Positions 42,447-51,413 are shown, counted from the first letter of the stretch. The stretch is DNA of 64,000 nt from Streptomyces sp. AC558_RSS880 (GCF_019049255.1 NZ_JAGMUJ010000030.1:186001-250000), one strand, 5' to 3'. Notes: generated by a model from the letters alone, not told the origin. Made by a program: numbers and translations.

Positions 42447-44945
42447 TCAGCCCTCCGCGGACTCCGCGGCGGCTGCCGTCTTGCGGGTCCGCCGGGGCTT
42501 GGCCTCCGGCTCAGGCTCGGCCACGGCCGCAGCCTTGCGGGTGCGGCGGGGCTTGGGCTCCGCCTCGTCCGCGACCTGCGCCGGAATTTCGGCGACCTTG
42601 CGGGTCCGACGCCGGGGCTTGGCCTCGGCGGCTTCCGTGGTGTCGACGGCGGCCTCGGTCTTCTTGGCCGCGGCCTTCCGCGTACGGCGCGGCTTGGTCT
42701 CCTCGACCGCCTCGGCCTCCGGAACCGTCTGCGCCGGAATCCCGACGGTGACGGCCGATTCCGGCTCCGCGACCTTGCGGGTGCGACGCCGGGGCTTGGC
42801 CTCGGCGGCTTCCGCGGTGTCGACGGCGGCTTCGGCCTTCTTGGCCGCGGTCTTGCGCGTGCGGCGCGGCTTGGTCTCCGTCGCCTCGGCCGGCTCGGTG
42901 GTGCCTTCGGCGGTGTCGACGGCGGTCTCCGCCTTCTTGGCCGCGGTCTTGCGGGTGCGGCGGGGCTTGACCTCCTCGACCGCCTCAGCGCCTGCCTCGA
43001 CCGTGTCGACCGCGGTCTCGGCCTTCTTGGCCGCGGTCTTGCGGGCGCGGCGCGGCTTGGTCTCCTCGACGGCCTCGGCCGGCTCGGTGGTCGCCTCCGC
43101 CGTGTCCACCACCGCGGTGTCCGCGGTCTTGCGGGTGCGGCGACGGCGCGGTTCGGCGACCGGAGCCTCGGGCTCCGTGACGACCGGGGCCTCCGTGACG
43201 ACCGGGGCCTCCGTGGCGACGGGGGCCTCCGTGATGACCGGGGCTTCCGCGACAACCGTGGTCTCCTCGGCCACCGGGGTGACCACGGCGGCTGCCGTGT
43301 CCGCCGCGCCCCGGCGCGTCCGGCGGCGGCGCGGCTTCGCGGGAGTCTCGACGGCCTCCGCCGCCGTCCCCTCCGCCGTGTCGACGGCGGACTCCGCCGC
43401 CTCCACCGCGGTCGTCGCCCCGGCCGGGGCTCCGCCGCGCGTACGGCGACGGCGGCGCGGGGTGCGGGCGACCGCGTCGGTCTCCGCCTCGCCGGCGCCT
43501 TCGGCGGCCGGGCTCACGGGCTGCTGCGCGGCCTCGTCCAGCACCGCACCGCCGCGCGTACGGCGACGGCGGCGCGGCGTACGGGCCGAGGTCTCGCGCT
43601 CCGCGGAACGGGAGTCGTCGCGCCCGCCCCGGCCACCACGCCCGCGCGGTCCACGCCCGCCCGGCTCGCCCAGGTCCTCCAGCTCCTCCGCGTCCAGCCC
43701 GGCGCGCGTACGCTCCGAGCGCGGCAGGACGCCCTTGGTGCCCTCGGGAATGCCGAGGTCCGAGAACAGGTGCGGGGAGGTGGAGTACGTCTCCACCGGG
43801 TCGCCGAAGCCCAGGTCCAGCGCCTTGTTGATCAGCTGCCAGCGCGGGATGTCGTCCCAGTCGACCAGCGTGATCGCCGTACCCTTCGCCCCCGCGCGGC
43901 CGGTGCGGCCGATGCGGTGCAGATACGTCTTCTCGTCCTCGGGGGACTGGTAGTTGATGACGTGCGTCACGCCCTCGACGTCGATGCCGCGGGCGGCGAC
44001 GTCGGTGCAGACGAGCACGTCCACCTTGCCGTTGCGGAACGCGCGCAGCGCCTGCTCGCGGGCGCCCTGGCCGAGGTCGCCGTGGACCGCGCCGGAGGCG
44101 AAGCCGCGCTGCTTGAGCTGGTCGGCGAGGTCGGCGGCGGTGCGCTTGGTACGGCAGAAGACCATGGCCAGGCCCCGGCCGTCGGCCTGCAGCATCCGCG
44201 CGACCATCTCGGGCTTGTCCATGTTGTGCGCGCGGTAGACGAACTGCGTGGTGTTCGCGACCGTCGCGCCCTCGTCGTCCGGCGCGGTGGCGCGGATGTG
44301 CGTCGGCTGCGACATGTAGCGCCGGGCCAGACCGATCACCGCGCCCGGCATGGTGGCCGAGAACAGCATGGTCTGGCGCTTGACCGGAAGGAAGTTGATG
44401 ATCTTCTCGACGTCGGGGAGGAAGCCGAGGTCGAGCATCTCGTCGGCCTCGTCGAGGACGAGGGCCTTCACGTGCTTGAGGTTGAGCTTCTTCTGCCCGG
44501 CGAGGTCGAGCAGTCGGCCCGGGGTGCCGACGACCACGTCGACGCCCTTCTTCAGCGCCTCGACCTGCGGCTCGTAGGCCCGGCCGCCGTAGATCGCGGT
44601 GACGCGCACATTGCGCACCTTGCCGGCGGTGAGCAGGTCGTTGGTGACCTGCGTGCACAGCTCGCGGGTGGGGACGACGACCAGCGCCTGCGGCGCGTCG
44701 GTGAGGTCCTCGGGCTTCGCGCGGCCGGCCTCGACATCCGCGGGGACGGTGACGCGCTCGATGAGCGGAAGGCCGAAACCGAGCGTCTTTCCGGTGCCGG
44801 TCTTGGCCTGGCCGATGACGTCCGTGCCCGACAGGGCCACGGGGAGCGTCATCTCCTGGATGGGGAAGGGGGTGATGATGCCGACGGCCTCCAGGGCCTC
44901 GGCGGTCTCGGGGAGGATTCCGAGCTCTCGGAACGTCGTAGTCAG
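42447..44945 (-). CDS. DEAD-box ATP-dependent RNA helicase, probable CTG start
   Basis: 832 residues if translation starts at CTG 44945, which follows GAGGCAGCACC. The first ATG (44852) would remove 31 residues containing the Q motif (Gln30 in ITPFPIQ) that DEAD-box enzymes need to sense ATP. Walker A AKTGTGKT is at 47-54, followed by PTREL, LDEADEML, SAT, and the second RecA domain with DVAARGIDVEGVTHVINY and HRIGRTGR. About 380 C-terminal residues form a basic/acidic low-complexity tail with 20-25-residue repeats built on KPRRTRKTAAKKAE, probably RNA-binding. RhlE/DeaD-like; likely in ribosome assembly or RNA decay. Confidence 0.93.
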   Translation of the reverse strand: MTTTFRELGILPETAEALEAVGIITPFPIQEMTLPVALSGTDVIGQAKTGTGKTLGFGLPLIERVTVPADVEAGRAKPEDLTDAPQALVVVPTRELCTQVTNDLLTAGKVRNVRVTAIYGGRAYEPQVEALKKGVDVVVGTPGRLLDLAGQKKLNLKHVKALVLDEADEMLDLGFLPDVEKIINFLPVKRQTMLFSATMPGAVIGLARRYMSQPTHIRATAPDDEGATVANTTQFVYRAHNMDKPEMVARMLQADGRGLAMVFCRTKRTAADLADQLKQRGFASGAVHGDLGQGAREQALRAFRNGKVDVLVCTDVAARGIDVEGVTHVINYQSPEDEKTYLHRIGRTGRAGAKGTAITLVDWDDIPRWQLINKALDLGFGDPVETYSTSPHLFSDLGIPEGTKGVLPRSERTRAGLDAEELEDLGEPGGRGPRGRGGRGGRDDSRSAERETSARTPRRRRRTRGGAVLDEAAQQPVSPAAEGAGEAETDAVARTPRRRRRTRGGAPAGATTAVEAAESAVDTAEGTAAEAVETPAKPRRRRTRRGAADTAAAVVTPVAEETTVVAEAPVITEAPVATEAPVVTEAPVVTEPEAPVAEPRRRRTRKTADTAVVDTAEATTEPAEAVEETKPRRARKTAAKKAETAVDTVEAGAEAVEEVKPRRTRKTAAKKAETAVDTAEGTTEPAEATETKPRRTRKTAAKKAEAAVDTAEAAEAKPRRRTRKVAEPESAVTVGIPAQTVPEAEAVEETKPRRTRKAAAKKTEAAVDTTEAAEAKPRRRTRKVAEIPAQVADEAEPKPRRTRKAAAVAEPEPEAKPRRTRKTAAAAESAEG

Positions 44946-45332
44946 GGTGCTGCCTCTTCTGTGTGCGCGGTGCGAGGCGAGCGCGGGGGTCGTGCAGAAA
45001 CCGTGCCGGGGACGTCGGCTGCCTTACGGGCGATGCCGTAGGGCACGGGACCACTGCCGACGCTCGAGCGCTCGTACCGCTGAGGGTTCCCCTCCGGAAT
45101 CCGCACGCAGTGTGGCGTACGGCAAGGAGGGCTGTCGGGTCGGAGCCGATCGGGCCTCCGACCGGGCATCCTCATACATGCGGCCTGTCGAGTACGTCAG
45201 AGTGCTCAGCAGGCGCATTACCACCATACCCCGGATTCGCGCACACGCCATGGCCGATTTGGTCACGTAGTCGTCGTCACACTGATCGGCCAGGACCTTC
45301 CGGGGCGTGACAAGCGGGCTATTGTGCGCTTC
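44946..45332. other. 387-base divergent region with long helicase leader
   Basis: Between the helicase start (minus) and the ferritin-like gene (plus). On the minus strand a TATGGT near 45225 could be the helicase -10, leaving a leader of about 270 bases. A 51-codon minus-strand frame (ATG about 45180 to TAA about 45025, beginning MYEDARSEAR) lies inside this leader. It could be a leader peptide or chance. On the plus strand TATTGT (45320-45325) lies 7 bases from the ferritin-like ATG, suggesting a leaderless message. Confidence 0.5.
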
Positions 45333-46088
45333 ATGACGAGCTCTGACAAGCCTGACAACGCCGCGGACACCCCCGACACCTCCGCCGGGCCCACCGGCGT
45401 CGCCGCCATGGACTGGGCGGCCGCCTCCGCCGACCCCCAGTACCGCGCCGCTGTCGTGGACCTGCTCGGCGCGCTCGCGTACGGCGAGCTGGCGGCGTTC
45501 GAGCGGCTGGCGGAGGACGCCAAGCTGGCGCCCACGCTGGCGGACAAGGCGGAGCTGGCGAAGATGGCGTCGGCCGAGTTCCACCACTTCGAGCGGCTGC
45601 GCGACCGGCTCGCCGGGATCGGCGAGGAGCCGACGCTCGCGATGGAGCCGTTCGTCGCCGCGTACGACGGTTTCCACAAGCAGACGGCGCCCTCCGACTG
45701 GCTGGAGGGGTTGGTCAAGGCGTACGTCGGCGACTCCATCGCCAGCGACTTCTACCGCGAGGTCGCGGCCCGCCTGGACTCCGACACCCGCGCCCTGGTG
45801 CTGGCCGTGCTCGACGACACCGGCCACGGCGGCTTCGCCGTCGAGAAGGTGCGCGCCGCGATCGACGCGGACCCGCGCGTGGGCGGACGGCTCGCGCTGT
45901 GGGCGCGGCGGCTGATGGGTGAGGCGCTGTCGCAGTCCCAGCGGGTCGTCGCCGACCGGGACGCGCTGTCGACCATGCTCGTGGGCGGCGTCGCGGACGG
46001 GTTCGACCTCGCCGAGGTCGGCAGGATGTTCTCCCGGATCACCGAAGCGCACACCAAGCGCATGGCGGCACTGGGGCTGGCGGCCTGA
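45333..46088 (+). CDS. Ferritin-like fold protein (MiaE-like)
   Basis: 251 residues, all helical. The four-helix di-iron pattern is suggested by YGELAAFERLAEDAK and ASAEFHHFERLRDRL in the first pair, and by later Glu/His positions (DSIASDFYREVAA, DDTGHGGFAVEKV). It belongs to the ferritin-like family related to tRNA hydroxylase MiaE, found next to rhlE-type helicases in actinobacteria. Whether it binds two irons or has hydroxylase activity is not shown. ATG start is probably leaderless. Confidence 0.87.
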   Translation: MTSSDKPDNAADTPDTSAGPTGVAAMDWAAASADPQYRAAVVDLLGALAYGELAAFERLAEDAKLAPTLADKAELAKMASAEFHHFERLRDRLAGIGEEPTLAMEPFVAAYDGFHKQTAPSDWLEGLVKAYVGDSIASDFYREVAARLDSDTRALVLAVLDDTGHGGFAVEKVRAAIDADPRVGGRLALWARRLMGEALSQSQRVVADRDALSTMLVGGVADGFDLAEVGRMFSRITEAHTKRMAALGLAA

Positions 46089-46177
46089 GGGCGGCCGGGG
46101 TCGGTCCGGTGCGTCACGCGCGTCATGTCGGAGGAGACCGACGGCGCCGGGCCGACGCCGACCCGGCGCCCGCGGCG

Positions 46178-46343
46178 TGATCCGCCGGACGGGTGGCCGG
46201 GGCCGGTTCATGACAGGAGATCCGCCGGACGGACGGACGGCGGGGGCCGGTTCACGACCGGCGATCCACCGAATGGGCGGCCGGGGGCCGGTTCACGACC
46301 GGCGATCCACCGAATGGGCGGCCGGGGGCCGGTTCACGACCGG
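46178..46343. repeat. Approximately 41-bp tandem repeat, 4 copies
   Basis: Units start at 46178, 46218, 46262 and 46303. The last two are identical over 41 bases (CGATCCACCGAATGGGCGGC and so on), the first two are diverged (40 and 44 bases). Every unit ends in GGGGCCGGTTCA[C/T]GAC. The repeat fills most of the gap between the ferritin-like gene and a minus-strand membrane protein gene. No open frame is conserved across it. Confidence 0.88.
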
Positions 46344-46362
46344 CGCCACCACCGGCGGCCGG

Positions 46363-46632
46363 TCAGGCGGTCGCCGATCGGCGGCGCAGTCTTCCCGCCG
46401 GGCGCAGCAGCAGCGACAGGGACGCCACGGACACGATCACCGCGCCGAGCAGGATCGTCAGCAGGTTGCCGGCGTCCAGCGCGGTGCTCATGAGGAAGGC
46501 GCCGAACAGTGCTCCGGCCACACCGGTCGGCAGGACCAGGGCGCGGTCGGGGAGACGATGCGGCAGGCGGCGGGCGGCCGCCCACGCCAGAGTCAGGCCG
46601 AGGATCGCGGAGCTGAGCGCTTCCAAGAGCAT
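46363..46632 (-). CDS. Small integral membrane protein
   Basis: 89 residues from ATG 46632 with GGGAGGG 7-13 bases upstream. Three hydrophobic segments (about residues 4-20, 33-50 and 56-76), each containing small residues, and a basic C-terminus (RPAGRLRRRS). Family not recognised; the size is reminiscent of GlsB/YeaQ-type proteins but the motifs do not match clearly. Confidence 0.72.
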   Translation of the reverse strand: MLLEALSSAILGLTLAWAAARRLPHRLPDRALVLPTGVAGALFGAFLMSTALDAGNLLTILLGAVIVSVASLSLLLRPAGRLRRRSATA

Positions 46633-46746
46633 GTCGGGGTCCCTCCCACATGGCCGGCCTGCTCACATCGGTCGTAGCCCGTCTTACCCCTGACCTGCGG
46701 AATCCAATCCCCCTGTGGAGGATCTGTGCGCCGTCCGTGCACATGC

Positions 46747-46781
46747 GAAGGGCCCGGCGGTCTCGAACCGCCGGGCCCTTC
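46747..46781. terminator. Terminator of the DUF3107 gene
   Basis: GAAGGGCCCGGCGGT, loop CTCGA, exact 15-base complement. Positioned about 25 bases after the DUF3107 stop on the minus strand. Confidence 0.9.
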
Positions 46782-46807
46782 CACGACCACTCGACTGCCG
46801 GTCGCGC

Positions 46808-47035
46808 CTACAGCGCGCCGAAGCCCACCTTGCGCGGGGCCGGCTCGCCGATCTCGACGTAGGCGAGACGGTCGGCCGGGACCAGGATCTTACGGCCGTG
46901 CTCGTCCACGAGGCTCAGCAGCTGCGACTTCCCGGCCAGCGCCTCGGCCACCACGCGCTCGACCTCCTCGGCGCTCTGACCGCTCTCCAGAACGATCTCG
47001 CGGGGCGCGTGCTGCACGCCGATCTTGACCTCCAC
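46808..47035 (-). CDS. DUF3107 protein
   Basis: 75 residues from GTG 47035 (GGAGGGAC 6-13 bases upstream). The sequence VEVKIGVQHAPREIVLESGQSAEEVERVV to the end matches the DUF3107 family (Rv3208A/TB9.4 type), a small conserved actinobacterial protein of unknown function. A longer frame to 47161 has no ribosome site. It follows the TetR gene on the same strand, as in mycobacteria. Confidence 0.92.
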   Translation of the reverse strand: MEVKIGVQHAPREIVLESGQSAEEVERVVAEALAGKSQLLSLVDEHGRKILVPADRLAYVEIGEPAPRKVGFGAL

Positions 47036-47189
47036 GGCTATGTCCCTCCGACGGTCAGTGAAGTGCGCGACCTTCCGCGCCGTACCAGCACACATTAGCC
47101 CGGTGAGGGGACGTACACGCTGCGCCCGGCAACGCCAGGAGCGAACAGCCGGCGGGAACAAAACAGCCGCTGACGCCCGCCCACCTTCC

Positions 47190-47834
47190 TCAGTGGTGCT
47201 GTTCGTTGCCGTGCAACGGGAATCCCGCGATGCCCCGCCAGGCCAGCGAGGCCAGTAGCTGCACCGCCTGGTCGCGCGGCACGCTGCGGTCGCTGTGCAG
47301 CCAGGACCGCGCCACCACCTGGGCGAGACCGCCGAGCCCCGAGGCGAGCAGCATCGACTCCGCCCGCGACAGCCCGGTGTCCTCGGCGATCACGTCGCAG
47401 ATCGCCTCCGCGCACTCGTTGGTCACCTTGTCGACGCGCTCGCGCACGGCGGGCTCGTTCGTCAGGTCCGACTCGAAGACCAGGCGGAAGGCGCCGCCGT
47501 CGTCCTCGACGTACGTGAAGTAGGCGTCCATGGTCGCCCGCACGCGCTGCTTGTTGTCCGACGTCGACGCCAGCGCGTGGCGCACCGACTGGATCAGGGC
47601 CTCGCAGTGCTGGTCCAGCAGTGCGAGATACAGATCGAGCTTGCCCGGGAAGTGCTGGTAGAGCACCGGCTTGCTGACGCCCGCGCGCTCGGCGATGTCG
47701 TCCATCGCGGCCGCGTGGTAGCCCTGCGCGACGAAGACCTCCTGGGCGGCGCCCAGCAACTGGTTCCGTCGGGCACGGCGTGGCAGGCGTGTACCCCTCG
47801 GGCGTACCGCGTCTGTCTGCTCGATGGCTGTCAC
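47190..47834 (-). CDS. TetR-family transcriptional regulator
   Basis: 214 residues from GTG 47834, chosen because GGGAGG lies 4 bases upstream; ATG 47846 would add MGGG. The N-terminal DNA-binding domain contains AAMDDIAERAGVSKPVLYQHFPGKLDLYLALL, a canonical TetR helix-turn-helix. The C-terminal ligand domain is variable. It corresponds by position to Rv3208 of mycobacteria. The regulated genes are unknown, and no clear palindrome was found directly upstream. Confidence 0.93.
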   Translation of the reverse strand: MTAIEQTDAVRPRGTRLPRRARRNQLLGAAQEVFVAQGYHAAAMDDIAERAGVSKPVLYQHFPGKLDLYLALLDQHCEALIQSVRHALASTSDNKQRVRATMDAYFTYVEDDGGAFRLVFESDLTNEPAVRERVDKVTNECAEAICDVIAEDTGLSRAESMLLASGLGGLAQVVARSWLHSDRSVPRDQAVQLLASLAWRGIAGFPLHGNEQHH

Positions 47835-48033
47835 GCCGCCTCCCATTGTCGTCCACGTGCGGTGTGAGCCGCGCCGCCATCGTACTTTTCGGTAATCGTG
47901 GTGTGCGCGGTGAGAGCGCAGAATTTCACGGACCGGACGACGGTGAAAGCCATACGGACGGTTTCAAAAGCTGTCAGAGCGGGCAAGAAGTTTCCTCCTC
48001 ACTGCTCGGCGACGGTCCTTGCCGGTGCGCTCG

Positions 48034-48261
48034 TCACCGGTAGTCGTCCTCGTCGAGGGAGACGATCCTGGCCTGTTCCATCAGGTCCGCCTCGCTGGCG
48101 CGGTCGGGATCGATGCCGGTCATCGGGTCGTCGCGGTCCGGCTTCACCTCCGCGTGCTGCTCGGCCGCGTCGACCTCGGGCGCCTCGACGTCGAACTCCT
48201 CGTCCTCGCGGGCGTCCTCGTCCTCCACGAACGTCTCGGGGTCGGTCGGATCTACGGCCAT
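48034..48261 (-). CDS. Small acidic protein
   Basis: 75 residues from ATG 48261 with AAGGGAG 6 bases upstream. About one third of residues are Asp or Glu (PETFVEDEDAREDEEFDVEAPEVD). No hydrophobic core is evident, so it is probably disordered. It lacks recognisable domains. Its ribosome site and codon bias support it as real; function unknown. Confidence 0.78.
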   Translation of the reverse strand: MAVDPTDPETFVEDEDAREDEEFDVEAPEVDAAEQHAEVKPDRDDPMTGIDPDRASEADLMEQARIVSLDEDDYR

Positions 48262-48505
48262 GCCGGGCTCCCTTCCTGCGAACGTCTGCTGCGAACGTCC
48301 CTGAAGACTGCGGGGACGATGTGCGGGTGCCCTACCTACGAGCCTAGGAGACACCCGATTCGGACGCTATGCGATCCGCGACCGGGACGTGACGGGGAGC
48401 GCACGGCGGGCTCCGCCCCTGGGGTGGTCCGGAGCGCCACCCCTCGTGGCGGCTTGTGACGGCGAACACACGAACCACTGCGTGATCGTCTCGTAACATT
48501 GCCGC

Positions 48506-49561
48506 ATGTCTTCGACCGAGCTGCCGTCCGTGCCGCCCGCAAACGTGCTTCCCAAGGTGGCGGCGGTCAGGATCGCGGAGGGCGAGCGGCTCAGCTCGGT
48601 GGAGCTGCCCGGGGTCACGCTGTCGGTGCGGTCACGGCCACCCGCGCGGGAGGGGCTGCCGTCCGCCCTCTACGTCCACGGACTCGGCGGTTCCTCGCTG
48701 AACTGGTCGGCGCTCATGCCGCTGCTGGACGACGTCGTCGACAGTGAGGCCGTCGACCTGCCGGGCTTCGGCGACTCCCCGCCCCCGGACGACGGCGACT
48801 ACTCCATCACCGCGCACGCACGCGCGGTGATCCGTTATCTCGACGCGACCGGCCGCGGCCCGGTGCACCTCTTCGGCAACTCGCTCGGCGGCGCGGTCGC
48901 GACCCGTGTCGCCGCCGTACGCCCCGACCTCGTCCGCACCCTCACGCTCGTGTCACCGGCCCTGCCGGAGCTGCGGGTGCAGCGCACCGCCGTCCCCACG
49001 GGACTGCTGGCGGTGCCCGGGGTCGCGCTGCTGTTCACCCGGATCACCCGCGAGTGGACGGCGGAACAGCGCGTCCGGGGCGTGATGCAGCTCTGCTACG
49101 GCGATCCCGCGCGGGTGTCGCCGGAAGGGTTCCGCAACGCCGTGCAGGAGATGGAGCGGCGGCTGCGGCTGCCGTACTTCTGGGACGCGATGGCGCGCTC
49201 CGCGCGCGGGCTCGTCAGCGCCTATCTGCTGGGCGGCCAGCAGGGGCTGTGGCGCCAGGCCGAGCGGGTGCTCGCGCCGACCCTGCTCGTCTACGGCGGC
49301 CGGGACCAGCTCGTCGGCTTCCGCATGGCCCAGCGGTCGGCGCGCGCCTTCCGGAACTGCCGGCTGGTGACGATTCCGGACGCGGGGCACGTCGCGATGA
49401 TGGAGTACCCCGGGACGGTGGCCCTCGCCTTCCGCGAACTCCTCGCGGATACAACGGATTCGACGGATCAGGGGGATACTGGTGAGCCGGGCGCGCTGGG
49501 CGCTCCGGGTTCACCCGCCGGCACCGGTGGGGGTATCACCGCCGAGAACACGAGGGGCTGA
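48506..49561 (+). CDS. Alpha/beta-fold hydrolase
   Basis: 351 residues from ATG 48506. Nucleophile Ser126 in GNSLGG, oxyanion strand YVHGLGGSSLNW, acid in YGGRDQLVG and catalytic His in DAGHVAMMEYP. This is the pattern of esterase/haloalkane-dehalogenase-like enzymes. The last 35 residues are Gly/Pro-rich and look disordered. TAACAT (48494-48499) lies 6 bases before the ATG, so the message may be leaderless. The DUF3152 gene follows 8 bases later. Confidence 0.9.
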   Translation: MSSTELPSVPPANVLPKVAAVRIAEGERLSSVELPGVTLSVRSRPPAREGLPSALYVHGLGGSSLNWSALMPLLDDVVDSEAVDLPGFGDSPPPDDGDYSITAHARAVIRYLDATGRGPVHLFGNSLGGAVATRVAAVRPDLVRTLTLVSPALPELRVQRTAVPTGLLAVPGVALLFTRITREWTAEQRVRGVMQLCYGDPARVSPEGFRNAVQEMERRLRLPYFWDAMARSARGLVSAYLLGGQQGLWRQAERVLAPTLLVYGGRDQLVGFRMAQRSARAFRNCRLVTIPDAGHVAMMEYPGTVALAFRELLADTTDSTDQGDTGEPGALGAPGSPAGTGGGITAENTRG

Positions 49562-49569
49562 GGCGCGAC

Positions 49570-51198
49570 GTGGGACGCCACAGCCGCCGTGGGCCCGCCC
49601 CGAAGGGCGGCACCGCGGACAAGAGCGCCGTACGGGACGGTCGTCCGGCGCCGGACGGTTCGTCCGGGGCCGGGCAGGCGGGCAGGCCGCGGGCGTCCGG
49701 CCCGCGCAGGACACCCGCGCCCCCGCCGCAACAGGGGCCCAGGGGAGGAGCCCAGGGGTACGGGGCTCCTCCGGCGTACGGAACGGCGGGATACGGGACA
49801 CCGGCCGGCGGAGTGCCGCGCCTCCCGGACGGAACGCCCGCGCATGGCGTACCGCGTCTCCCGGACGGAACGCCCGCGCACGGAGTGCCGCGCCTCCCGG
49901 ACGGATGGCTCCCGGACGGAACGCCCGCACACGGCGTACCGCGCCTGCCGGACGGAACCCCGGCGCACGGCTTTCCCCGGCTGCCGGACGGAACCCCCGC
50001 GCACGGCGTTCCCCGGCTGCCCGACGGAACTCCTGCCCATGGCGTTCCCCAGGCTCGTGGTGGGCATCCCGAGCAGCGGGAACCCGGGGGCGGTTGGGGA
50101 ACGCTGGACGGTCGTACGGCGGCCGGGGCCGGGTACGGCATGCCGGCGGGGCAGGGTGCGCCCTTCCCGCGACAGCGGCAGGCGCCTCCCGGAGGGCCGC
50201 GCCAGGACTACCTCGACGCCTTCGGCGAGGACACCGACCTCTTCTCTCCCCGCGCGTCCGCCTCCGCGCCCCGCCCGCCGGGCCCCGCGGACCCCTACGC
50301 CGCCGTCACCGACTGGAGCGCAGCCCCGGCCACCGGCATCCCCGCCGACCCCGACGACGACGCGCCGCCGACCGGAGAGCCCGCACCGGCCAGGGGCGGC
50401 AAGGGGTGGGCGTTCACCGGGATCGCGGCCGCCGCCGTCACCACCGTGCTGGCCGTCGTCGTGGCCGGGCAGGTCACCGACGAACGCGGCGGCACCGGCG
50501 TACAGGCGCAGGCCGCCGACGAGCAGACGCGCGACGTCCGGGACTCCGCCTCGCGCGGGGACGACCGGGAGACGCCCTCCGTACCCAGCGCCGCACCGCT
50601 GACGTACGAGCAGAAGATGGACAAGAAGTACCCGCTGAGCGCCGCGCGCGGGGGCACGGGGAAGTTCGACGCGATCCCCGGCATCGACAAGGCTCCGGGC
50701 AAGGGGCAGAAGGTCACCTACCGCGTGGACGTGGAGCAGGGGCTCGGCCTCGACGGCGAACTCTTCGCCGAAGCGGTCCAGAAGACGCTCAACGACAACC
50801 GCAGCTGGGCGCACAACGGCGCGCGCACCTTCGAGCGCGTCCACTCCGGCGAGGTCGATTTCGTGATCACCCTCGCCGGTCCGGACACGACCGCCGACTG
50901 GTGCGCCAAGTCCGGCCTGGACACCACCGTGGACAACGTCTCCTGCGACTCGGCGGCCACCGAGCGCGTGATGATCAACGCCGACCGCTGGGCGCGGGGA
51001 GCGGACACCTACGGCGACAAGATGCACGCCTATCGCCAGATGCTGATCAACCACGAGATCGGCCACCGCCTGGGCTACAACCACGTCACCTGTGACAAGG
51101 ACGGCGACCTGGCCCCGGTCATGCAGCAGCAGACCAAGTTCCTCGACCACGACGGAATCAGCTGCCGTCCGAACGCGTGGCCGTACCCGAAGGGTTGA
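49570..51198 (+). CDS. DUF3152 membrane-anchored zinc metalloprotease
   Basis: 542 residues from GTG 49570. The first 275 residues are disordered and contain six copies of a 12-residue unit LPDGTPAHGVPR (about residues 87-160), one interrupted by a partial unit. One membrane helix (about 278-300) places the C-terminal domain outside the cell. That domain has the zincin motif HEIGH (His495, Glu496, His499) followed by LGYNHVTC. The family (DUF3152, Rv3207c type) is confined largely to actinobacteria and its substrate is unknown. It starts 8 bases after the upstream hydrolase gene. Confidence 0.92.
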   Translation: MGRHSRRGPAPKGGTADKSAVRDGRPAPDGSSGAGQAGRPRASGPRRTPAPPPQQGPRGGAQGYGAPPAYGTAGYGTPAGGVPRLPDGTPAHGVPRLPDGTPAHGVPRLPDGWLPDGTPAHGVPRLPDGTPAHGFPRLPDGTPAHGVPRLPDGTPAHGVPQARGGHPEQREPGGGWGTLDGRTAAGAGYGMPAGQGAPFPRQRQAPPGGPRQDYLDAFGEDTDLFSPRASASAPRPPGPADPYAAVTDWSAAPATGIPADPDDDAPPTGEPAPARGGKGWAFTGIAAAAVTTVLAVVVAGQVTDERGGTGVQAQAADEQTRDVRDSASRGDDRETPSVPSAAPLTYEQKMDKKYPLSAARGGTGKFDAIPGIDKAPGKGQKVTYRVDVEQGLGLDGELFAEAVQKTLNDNRSWAHNGARTFERVHSGEVDFVITLAGPDTTADWCAKSGLDTTVDNVSCDSAATERVMINADRWARGADTYGDKMHAYRQMLINHEIGHRLGYNHVTCDKDGDLAPVMQQQTKFLDHDGISCRPNAWPYPKG

Positions 51199-51300
51199 CC
51201 GCCCGCCGACCGTCCGTCGGACGTCCGCCGATCACGGACTGATCGCCCAGCACGGCGAAACGCGTCCCACGCGGGAAAGTTACGCCCGTTCACCCCTTTT

Positions 51301-51334
51301 GGTGGCGTGATGGACAACCGTCCATCACGCCACC
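51301..51334. promoter_or_regulatory. Perfect 15-bp inverted repeat upstream of the PelF-like cluster
   Basis: GGTGGCGTGATGGAC (51301-51315), AACC, and the exact complement at 51320-51334. It may terminate the DUF3152 transcript, although it has no T run downstream on the plus strand, or act as an operator 80 bases before the glycosyltransferase start. Confidence 0.75.
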
Positions 51335-51413
51335 TCCTTGTCCGCATACGTTCGTCCCGCTGCGAGCCGCCGGACAACGACGGCTCCCCACACGGGAGAT
51401 CGGGGGTGCACAC

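Noticed and set aside
42371..43255. Extension of the alpha/beta hydrolase frame upstream of 42370
   Set aside because: It passes through the helicase terminator and low-complexity tail in another frame; the hydrolase-like sequence begins only near 42370.
44852..44854. ATG as start of the DEAD-box helicase
   Set aside because: Would remove the Q motif; CTG 44945 with a ribosome site is preferred.
46747..46781. Possible tRNA T-arm (GGTCTCGAACCGCC)
   Set aside because: It is part of a perfect terminator stem; no acceptor, D or anticodon arms surround it.
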